DNA of 27,102 nucleotides, taken from the NCBI GenBank assembly GCA_910579155.1, contig CAJTTS010000046.1:1-27102 (forward strand), in the 5' to 3' direction. Shown here one piece after another: positions 20,751 to 27,102 of the stretch. Below the pieces are notes generated by a model, which was not told where the DNA came from, did no database searches, and saw only the letters and a program-made list of their open reading frames with translations. The translations under genes were made by a program, and so were the position numbers. Source of the stretch: an uncultured Oscillospiraceae bacterium. GTDB lineage: Bacteria; Bacillota_A; Clostridia; Oscillospirales; Oscillospiraceae. Position 1 is the first letter of the stretch. Each line of letters begins with the position of its first letter.

Positions 20751-21701
20751 ATGCTGGCACCTTTGGTAGAAGCCATCGCGCTGAGGAAATATTTCAAGAC
20801 CCCGAAAGGCATGCTCCACGCCGTGGAGGACGTGAATCTGAAGGTCTGGCCCGGCAAGACCCTGGGCGTGGTGGGCGAGTCCGGCTGCGGCAAGTCCACC
20901 CTGGGCCGCACCATCCTGCGCCTGCACCAGGCCACCTCCGGCCAGGTCCTCTTCGAGGGAGAGGACATCCTCAAGTACGGGAAAAAGGACATGAAGAAGA
21001 TCCATCTCAATATGCAGATGGTCTTCCAGGATCCCTACAGCTCCATCGACCCCCGCATGTCCGTGCGCGGCATCATCGCCGAGCCCATGGAGGTGTGCGG
21101 CGCCATCCGGGACAAGAAGGAGATCAACGAGCGGGTGCAGCAGATCATGGAACTGTGCGGCCTGCCCGCCAACCACGCCAACCTCTATCCCCACGAGTTG
21201 GACGGCGGCCTGCGCCAGCGGGTGGGCCTGGCCCGGGCCATGGCGGTTAGCCCCAAATTCATCGTCTGCGACGAGCCGGTGTCCGCCCTGGACGTGTCCA
21301 TCCAGGCCCAGATCCTGAACCTGCTCATGGATCTCCAGGACGACCGGGGGCTGTCCTACATGTTCATTACCCACGATCTTTGCGTGGTCAAGCACATCAG
21401 CTCTGAGATCATGGTCATGTATATGGGGCAGGTGGTGGAATACGCCCCCACTGAGGAGCTGTTCCGCCACCAGCTGCACCCCTACACCCGGGCGCTGCTG
21501 GCTGCTATCCCCACGGTGGACCTGTCCCGCCGGGACAGGGAGCGGCACACCCTCACCGGCGAGGTCTCCAGCCCCATCGACCCCGCGCCCGGCTGCCGGT
21601 TCGCGCCGCGCTGCCCCTACGCCACCGAGAAGTGCCGCCAGGCGTATGAGCTGCGGGAGGTCTCTCCCGGGCATTTCGTAGCCTGCAATCAGTGCTGGTG
21701 A
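20751..21701 (+). CDS. ABC importer ATPase, DppF/OppF type, with LDGG signature
   Basis: The 316-residue ATPase has Walker A GESGCGKST (about 42-50), Q-loop FQDPYSSIDPR, Walker B CDEPVSALD (about 173-181), H-loop ITHDL, and a C-terminal four-cysteine motif (CRFAPRCPYATEKC plus CNQC). The signature motif reads LDGGLRQR in place of LSGGQRQR, with Asp at the usual Ser. Variants of this kind occur in some clostridial peptide transporters (recollection, not checked). The start follows the previous gene by one base. Its partner carries a normal FSGG signature, so the dimer may have one canonical and one altered ATP site. Confidence 0.92.
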   Translation: MLAPLVEAIALRKYFKTPKGMLHAVEDVNLKVWPGKTLGVVGESGCGKSTLGRTILRLHQATSGQVLFEGEDILKYGKKDMKKIHLNMQMVFQDPYSSIDPRMSVRGIIAEPMEVCGAIRDKKEINERVQQIMELCGLPANHANLYPHELDGGLRQRVGLARAMAVSPKFIVCDEPVSALDVSIQAQILNLLMDLQDDRGLSYMFITHDLCVVKHISSEIMVMYMGQVVEYAPTEELFRHQLHPYTRALLAAIPTVDLSRRDRERHTLTGEVSSPIDPAPGCRFAPRCPYATEKCRQAYELREVSPGHFVACNQCW

Positions 21702-21720
21702 TCATAAGGAGAGGCGAATC

Positions 21721-22644
<924 letters not shown>

Positions 22645-22690
22645 CTGGAGAAAGGAGGCGCTCCTCCCCCTCGGGTGGAGCAGATACGTT

Positions 22691-23428
22691 ATGGCTTACA
22701 TGAGATGCGATTTTTCCTCCGAGCAGCTGCAAATGGTAACCTCCTTCATTGCCCTGCTCCCTGAGCAGCGGGAGCTGAGCCGGGTGCCGGTGATCTACCT
22801 GTTTCATGGCCTGATGGATAACTGCACCGGCTGGAGCCGGTACACTGCGGTGGAGCGCTATGCCCGGGAGCACGAGGCGGCCGTCATCATGCCCGACGTC
22901 CAGCGCAGCTACTACACAGACATGGCCTTCGGACCCAAATACTTCTCCTACGTCCACGACGAGCTGCCCCGGCTGTGCCAGCATATGTTCGGCCTGTCCG
23001 CCAAGCGGGAACTGAACTATGTCATGGGCCTGTCCATGGGGGGCTACGGGGCGCTGAAGTGCGCCCTGACCACTCCGGAGCGGTACGCGGGCTGTGCCGC
23101 CTTCTCGGCGGTGGCCGATTTCCCCGGCCGGATAGAGCAGGTGGAGCCCTGGGAGCGGGAGGAGTTCCGGGCCATCCTGGGCCCTGAGCTGAAGGTGCCG
23201 GACAGCGCCGACCTGACCGCGCTGGTGGAGGCCGCAGATGTGAAGGCCCTTCCCGCGTTTTTCCTGACCTGCGGGGATCAGGACAGGTTCCTCCAGGCCG
23301 ACCAGGGCCTGGCCAAGCTGATGGCAGACCGGGGGTGCGACATCACCTTCGAGCACTGGGACGACGGCCACACCTGGACTTTCTGGGATCCCTCGCTGAA
23401 GCGCGCCATGGACGCGCTGCTGCCCTGA
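22691..23428 (+). CDS. Cytosolic alpha/beta-hydrolase esterase (PF00756/FrsA-like)
   Basis: This 245-residue hydrolase has the esterase D/tributyrin-esterase pattern. The nucleophile elbow is GLSMGG with Ser115, the acid is in CGDQD (Asp198) and the base is His227 in DDGHTW; an oxyanion FHGLMD lies near residue 40. It has no signal peptide, so it should act in the cytosol. ATG 22691 was chosen because GGGTGGAG ends ten bases before it; the frame extends 34 codons upstream into murQ. Placement between murQ and the kinase suggests deacylation of an imported sugar, for example O-acetyl-MurNAc (a guess). S-formylglutathione hydrolase is the alternative. Confidence 0.85.
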   Translation: MAYMRCDFSSEQLQMVTSFIALLPEQRELSRVPVIYLFHGLMDNCTGWSRYTAVERYAREHEAAVIMPDVQRSYYTDMAFGPKYFSYVHDELPRLCQHMFGLSAKRELNYVMGLSMGGYGALKCALTTPERYAGCAAFSAVADFPGRIEQVEPWEREEFRAILGPELKVPDSADLTALVEAADVKALPAFFLTCGDQDRFLQADQGLAKLMADRGCDITFEHWDDGHTWTFWDPSLKRAMDALLP

Positions 23429-23439
23429 GGGTGGCGGCT

Positions 23440-24339
23440 ATGGAGTTCATTGCCGGAATCGACGGCGGCGGGACCAAGACCCACATCGTTTGCCGCACGC
23501 CCCAGGGCCAGCATTTGCGTGAGAAGACGCTGGGAGCATTCAACTTGAATGGAGTGGGGGAGGAGCGCTTTAACGCTCTGTTGGAAGAGCTAATCGGCTT
23601 CCTTGCCGCCCAAGGCCGCTGTCTGTCGGTGTGCATCGGAGCGGCGGGGGCTAGCAGTCCCCGGCTGCGGGAGCTGACCGCCGCCGCCATGGACCGGGCG
23701 GGGATCGCCCGTTGGAAGCTGGTGGGTGACCATGAGATCGCCCTGTATGGCGCACTGGAGGGGCAGCCGGGGTGCCTGCTGATTGCGGGCACCGGGTCCA
23801 TCTGCTTCGGGCGCGACGGCCGGGGCGGTACCGCGCGGGCAGGCGGCTGGGGCCACCTGATCGGCGACGGAGGCAGCGGCTACGCCCTGGGCCGGGACGC
23901 TCTGGCGGCGGTGACGCGCCAGCTGGATGGCTTAGACGGGGAGACCCTCCTGACTGGCCTGGTGTCGCAGGAGCTGGACCTGGACAGCCGGGAGGCCATT
24001 GTGGCATATGTCTACGGCGGTGGCAAGGACCGCCTGGCGGCGGTATCCCCACTGGTAGAGCGGGCCGCCGCTTTGGGCGACGCCGCCGCGCTGCAGATCG
24101 TGGAGCGCAACGCCCAGGAGCTGGTCCGCCTGGTGCGGGCGGTGGCGGGGCGCTTGGGACTGGAACAGGGACAGACGGCCCTGTACGGCGGTCTACTGGA
24201 GCACGACACCGCCCTTCGGAGACGGTCCGTGGACGCTATGGCGGAGGCGATGCCCCGGATGCGGTGTGTGGCCGCCAGACAGTCGGCGGCTTTCGGCGCG
24301 GCGCTGATGGCCCGAGAGCTACTGGACAACGACGGGTAA
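23440..24339 (+). CDS. BadF/BadG-type sugar kinase (MurNAc/GlcNAc kinase candidate)
   Basis: This 299-residue kinase starts with the phosphate-binding loop GIDGGGTKT (6-14), has a second ATP site around LIAGTGSICFGR and GGWGHLIGDGGSGYALGRDAL, and a C-terminal ATPase half. The family includes NagK, glucosamine kinase and MurK of Clostridium acetobutylicum, which phosphorylates MurNAc and GlcNAc at O-6. Next to murQ, MurNAc kinase is the most likely role. The ATG at 23440 follows GGGTGGCGG; a nearby in-frame GTG (23431) is possible. Gap to the esterase gene is 11 bases. It is the last gene of the operon and is followed by a terminator. Confidence 0.88.
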   Translation: MEFIAGIDGGGTKTHIVCRTPQGQHLREKTLGAFNLNGVGEERFNALLEELIGFLAAQGRCLSVCIGAAGASSPRLRELTAAAMDRAGIARWKLVGDHEIALYGALEGQPGCLLIAGTGSICFGRDGRGGTARAGGWGHLIGDGGSGYALGRDALAAVTRQLDGLDGETLLTGLVSQELDLDSREAIVAYVYGGGKDRLAAVSPLVERAAALGDAAALQIVERNAQELVRLVRAVAGRLGLEQGQTALYGGLLEHDTALRRRSVDAMAEAMPRMRCVAARQSAAFGAALMARELLDNDG

Positions 24340-24340
24340 A

Positions 24341-24376
24341 AAACGCCCTGGATACGGCTTCGTATCCAGGGCGTTT
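24341..24376. terminator. Bidirectional terminator between kinase and RpiR genes
   Basis: A perfect 16-base stem pairs 24341-24356 with 24361-24376 around a GCTT loop. A-rich bases precede it and T-rich bases follow, so it can stop both the plus-strand operon (stop at 24339) and the convergent minus-strand regulator gene (stop at 24394). Confidence 0.9.
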
Positions 24377-24393
24377 CGTTTTGCGCTTTGAGT

Positions 24394-25257
24394 TCAGCCG
24401 CCGTCCGGCTCCTCCAGCTTCTCGTTGCTGAGCTGGTTGTGCTCGATACGGTCGTAGCTCTGGGAAAAATCCCGGTTGATATAGGCGGTGTATAGGATGT
24501 CCACCATATTGAGCTGGGAGATCCGGGAGGACATGGCGCCGCTGCGGAACAGATCCTCCGTGGCCATCACGTATAGGCAGATGTCCGCCATCCGTGACAG
24601 GGGAGAGCTGACGAACCGGGTGATGGCGATAATGGGCGTGCCCTGCTGCTTCAGGTAGCGGGCGCAGCGGTTGACCTCCTCCGTACAGCCGGAGTAGCTG
24701 ATGATGATGGCCACGTCCTGGGGGGTGGCATTGCGGGCCAGGACGTACTGCACATGGATGTCCTCGCAGCAGGAGCAGCGCTTGTCCGCACGGATGAATT
24801 TCAGGTATGCGTCCTGGGCCACTAGGTAGGAGGCGCCCATGCCGAACAGCAGCACCGTGTCGCTGCGGCAGATCAGGTCCACGCTCTTGCGGACCGTATC
24901 CTGCTCGATCAGCCGGATGGACTCCTCCAGGCAGGAGATGTTGCGAAAGGTCACCTTTGTGACGATCTCGGACAGCACGTCGGCCTGGTCCAATTGCTTC
25001 TCTTGGGTCTCCCGGCTCTGCCGGCGGACCACCAGCTCGGCCACCAGGGCTTTCTGCATCTCCCGATAGCCGGAGAAGCCCAGCTTCCGGCACAGGCGCA
25101 CAATGGTGGAGGGGGAGGTGTAGGATAGCTCGCCCAGGCGGCGGATGGTACACTGGGCGATGTCCTCAGGATGATCCAGGATGTGCTGCAGCACGCCCCG
25201 CTCCGCGTTGCCTGCGATTAAGAGATATTGTTTGGCGGCGATCAAAACGCTTTTCAT
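24394..25257 (-). CDS. RpiR/MurR-type transcriptional regulator
   Basis: This 287-residue protein has an RpiR helix-turn-helix (about 1-75; TIRRLGELSYTSPSTIVRLCRKLGF) and a SIS effector domain (about 120-260; LLFGMGASYLVAQDAY and ISYSGCTEEVNRCARYL). RpiR proteins sense sugar phosphates, and MurR of E. coli controls murQP. ATG 25257 was chosen because AGAAGGA precedes it at good spacing and the residues upstream look unrelated. It is convergent with the transporter-murQ operon. MurNAc-6-phosphate or GlcNAc-6-phosphate is the likely effector; the candidate operator lies at 16153-16168. Confidence 0.88.
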   Translation of the reverse strand: MKSVLIAAKQYLLIAGNAERGVLQHILDHPEDIAQCTIRRLGELSYTSPSTIVRLCRKLGFSGYREMQKALVAELVVRRQSRETQEKQLDQADVLSEIVTKVTFRNISCLEESIRLIEQDTVRKSVDLICRSDTVLLFGMGASYLVAQDAYLKFIRADKRCSCCEDIHVQYVLARNATPQDVAIIISYSGCTEEVNRCARYLKQQGTPIIAITRFVSSPLSRMADICLYVMATEDLFRSGAMSSRISQLNMVDILYTAYINRDFSQSYDRIEHNQLSNEKLEEPDGG

Positions 25258-25286
25258 GGCGCATCCTTCTCTCTGTTCCAGCCGCT

Positions 25287-25307
25287 GTCCCGCCTGTGGC
25301 ACGGGAC
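25287..25307. promoter_or_regulatory. Inverted repeat upstream of the RpiR gene
   Basis: GTCCCG (25287-25292) and CGGGAC (25302-25307) flank nine bases, 30 bases before the regulator start codon. It may be an autoregulatory site or a leader hairpin; no clear promoter was found around it. Confidence 0.35.
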
Positions 25308-25346
25308 GGGTGCTGTTGATACGATATGCTGCTACTATCTCCAGTT

Positions 25347-25790
25347 TTTACAATCCATACCTCGGGAATACAAAGATAATTGCTGTCTGTCTGGGGCGTA
25401 GAAAAGAACAGATGCGGTTTTTCTGCCAACGCGCAGGTAAGAGCGGCTGAACCGGCTGGCCGCATTTCCTGCACTGTTTCCAAACGCCGCATAATGCCAG
25501 CGTTCTTTCTGTAAACGGCAGGGGACGCGCCTTTTAACCAAAGACAATATCGGACTTCTTTGTTGTTGATAAAATCCTTTGCTTCTGCATAGCGGCGGAC
25601 ACAAGATTTAATATTTTCATCTTTTGCAACCAAGGCGCCACGTTCTTCTTGCGAAAGAATCAAGTTTCCGCCGTCCGATGGCCTTTGGCTGCGCTAAAAC
25701 CGATAATTACACAATAGGCAGCCGCTTTTTCCTTGACCTCGCTGTTCCATTTGAAGGCCTGCTATGCAAAATCGATATGAAGCCGTCGGT
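25347..25790 (-). pseudogene. Fragment of an MmeI-type (type IIL) DNA methyltransferase
   Basis: The minus strand reads FKWNSEVKEKAAAYCVIIGFS from one frame (about 25752-25690, with an in-frame TAG just before it) and then PSDGGNLILSQEER and EFINNKEVRYCLWLKGASP-like residues (KDFINNKEVRYCLWL) from another frame (25680 to about 25510). Matching text continues to TDSNYLCIPEV near 25348. These are recognisable stretches of the target-recognition region of MmeI-like methyltransferase-restriction proteins. The catalytic and endonuclease parts are missing, and the fragment carries at least one stop and one frameshift. It is a dead fragment, perhaps from a lost defence locus. No intact gene lies between 25258 and 26293; the rest of that span shows no clear feature. 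Confidence 0.75.
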
Positions 25791-26293
25791 AAAGCTGATG
25801 TGGTCCAACTTCACTGGAAGCTCGAGGGCAATGGCGGTAGAGCAGTCAACATCGAAAACCTTTGTCAGCAATTTCGCTTCAAAACAGTTGTGTTTCCTGC
25901 TTCTCGGCGCCCCGACCCTGCAAATCCGCCGTGAATTTTGCCGCTGCGGCGCGCTTTTCCCTCTCTGCCATCCTGCCTGCACAAGAAAATTTAGTTGTGA
26001 TTTTAAGTATACCATATTCTGCCGGAAGTTGGGAAGGGGGTTTGAAAAGTTTCCTGTGCTGATATCCCTGCCCTTCATTTGGCGGAGGGGCCTTTCCGGG
26101 ATTTGGGGAGGAAATAAATCAACAAGACGAATCATAACAAGGAAAGGCCCGTTCAAAGCAAGTAAGGACGCCTTGAAAAATTCAGAAAATTTGAAAACAA
26201 AGGGCAAAAAAATCCCGCAACAGGATATAACGGTGTGTGGCAATCGGAGAACCGTGACGTATGTGCGGATATATTATAGCGGAGGATTTTACT

Positions 26294-26670
26294 ATGGACA
26301 AGTATATTTTTAGCGAGAACAACGGCCTGTGGTATGAACTTGTTGGCGACTACGATTTCCCCTGTCTGACTGTACCTGTTGAAGAAGAACAGTCGGTTGA
26401 CGTGTGGGGTCAACGGCACCTGCAGTACATCAGGGAATACCGCAAGGCCCGTTATACCAGCTTGTTACTCAGCGGCAGACTGAACAGCTACCTTGTCGGC
26501 ATTGACCAGCAGGCGCAGGAAATGAAGGACGCTACAATTAAGCAGATAGACGAAACGCAAGGCATTACTGAAACGCTAAATATGTTTGATTCTTTAGCCT
26601 GGGGCATAAAATGAACAATATTCGGGTGTATGTGTAGGAAATCGTTGATTCAAATATCATCTACAACTGA
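26294..26670 (+). pseudogene. tnpV: Decayed TnpV, transposon-encoded protein
   Basis: The frame 26294-26614 begins MDKYIFSENNGLWYELVGDYDFPCLT and contains VWGQRHLQYIREYRKA, GRLNSYLVGIDQQAQEM and TQGITETL, all typical of TnpV proteins of Tn4451-type clostridial mobile elements. The frame then ends in unrelated residues. The expected C-terminal end, MNNIRVYV-stop-EIVDSNIIYN, lies in another frame at 26611-26670 with a TAG inside. The gene therefore carries a frameshift between about 26575 and 26610 and a nonsense codon. GGAGG at 26281 is a good ribosome site, so the truncated 106-residue product may still be made. No other transposon genes remain. Confidence 0.8.
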
Positions 26671-26684
26671 TTAGGGTTACGCAT

Positions 26685-26735
26685 AAAACCAGGCCGGCAG
26701 GGCACTGCCTCTGCCGGCCTGGTTTTATTTGTTTT
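26685..26735. terminator. Terminator between the TnpV remnant and the TetR-like gene
   Basis: A perfect 16-base stem pairs 26685-26700 with 26711-26726 around a ten-base loop, with A-rich bases before and TTTT plus TATTTGTTTT after. It overlaps the stop of the minus-strand TetR-like gene (26725), which it probably terminates; it may work in both directions. Confidence 0.8.
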
Positions 26736-27102
26736 GGGACAAACCTGCCGAAAAGGTATCAATGATATGCTTTTGCACCTGTTCTGGCGTTTCATCAAAG
26801 CCGTACTTAATCCACTGGTAGATGACACCAAAATAGCCATAAACAAAATAAGACATCAGATAAGAGAGATTTTTGTCCCAGGTTTCTCCGCCGGACACCA
26901 GCAGCTCACAGGCCCGCATGATGACCACGATCAGTCCGTTGTCGTGAAGCAGGGAGAATAGCCGTCGGTTTTCGTAGATGAAACAGGTGAGCGCAAAGCC
27001 CTTGTCTTTCTCCACATCCTCCTGGTGCAGATCAGCATAGCGGCCCCACTCGTAATCGATTTTGAATATCAGCAGCTCCTCTTTGCTGTTCTTGCAGTCA
27101 AG
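26725..27102 (-). CDS. TetR/AcrR-like regulator, C-terminal part (runs off the window)
   Basis: The frame is open from the right edge to the stop at 26725, giving 125 residues of what must be a longer protein. It is all-helical, with segments YGYFGVIYQWIKYGFDETPEQV and LLHDNGLIVVIMRACELLV that resemble the ligand-binding and dimerisation half of TetR-family regulators from Clostridia. The N-terminal DNA-binding helices lie beyond 27102, so neither its start nor its target can be seen. Family assignment is by pattern and length only. Confidence 0.55.
   Translation of the reverse strand, partial: LDCKNSKEELLIFKIDYEWGRYADLHQEDVEKDKGFALTCFIYENRRLFSLLHDNGLIVVIMRACELLVSGGETWDKNLSYLMSYFVYGYFGVIYQWIKYGFDETPEQVQKHIIDTFSAGLSQNK

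Noticed and set aside
25800..26240. Extending the methyltransferase fragment through KVFDVDCSTAIALELPVKL and neighbouring residues
   Set aside because: No convincing match to the upstream part of the family could be made by eye, so the boundary was kept near 25,790.
25624..26313. Plus-strand open frame of 229 codons
   Set aside because: Composition is random-like, the minus strand shows methyltransferase fragments in its first part, and its last part is the leader of the TnpV remnant.

Overview
The window looks like chromosome from a GC-rich gut Clostridia, most likely an Oscillospiraceae-type organism (Flavonifractor/Pseudoflavonifractor-like; inferred from gene style, SLH surface proteins, clostridial promoters and a TnpV remnant, not from a database search). 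GC is high from about 5.2 to 24.4 kb and visibly lower at both ends, which carry mobile DNA.

Region 1 (1 to about 5,110) is part of a phage-derived element: an iteron-like repeat cluster, a run of small unknown genes, a promoter and terminator enclosing a possible short RNA, then a head module (scaffold-like protein, major capsid-like protein, small connectors, a RinA/DUF1492-like regulator, a head-tail adaptor). It stops abruptly after the adaptor. No terminase, portal, tail, lysis or integrase gene is visible in the window, so it is a satellite, a remnant, or one end of a larger element.

Region 2 (5,156 to 10,291) holds a LytTR response regulator and a GHKL histidine kinase (agr/lyt type) on the minus strand, divergent from an 864-residue SLH-anchored surface protein. 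Two direct repeats lie immediately upstream of the surface gene's promoter at a spacing typical of LytTR operators.

Region 3 (10,292 to 25,257) is the most interesting part. A decayed response regulator lies divergent to a 1,725-residue secreted protein with two complete PBP4B/AmiE-like serine hydrolase modules and the same SLH wall anchor as the region 2 protein. Next comes an apparent operon of eight genes: dipeptide/oligopeptide-type ABC importer (binding lipoprotein, two permeases, two ATPases), MurQ etherase, a cytosolic esterase and a BadF/BadG-type sugar kinase. It ends at a strong bidirectional terminator, facing a convergent RpiR/MurR-type regulator. Read together, this is a candidate muropeptide-scavenging system. 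The surface hydrolase would split stem peptide from MurNAc, the ABC importer would bring products in, the kinase would make MurNAc-6-phosphate, and MurQ would release GlcNAc-6-phosphate and D-lactate. The MurQ assignment is firm; the substrates of the hydrolase, importer and kinase are inferred.

Region 4 (25,258 to 27,102) is a graveyard of mobile DNA: a frame-broken fragment of an MmeI-type DNA methyltransferase, a decayed TnpV gene, and the C-terminal part of a TetR-like regulator running off the right edge. No tRNA, rRNA or CRISPR array was seen.
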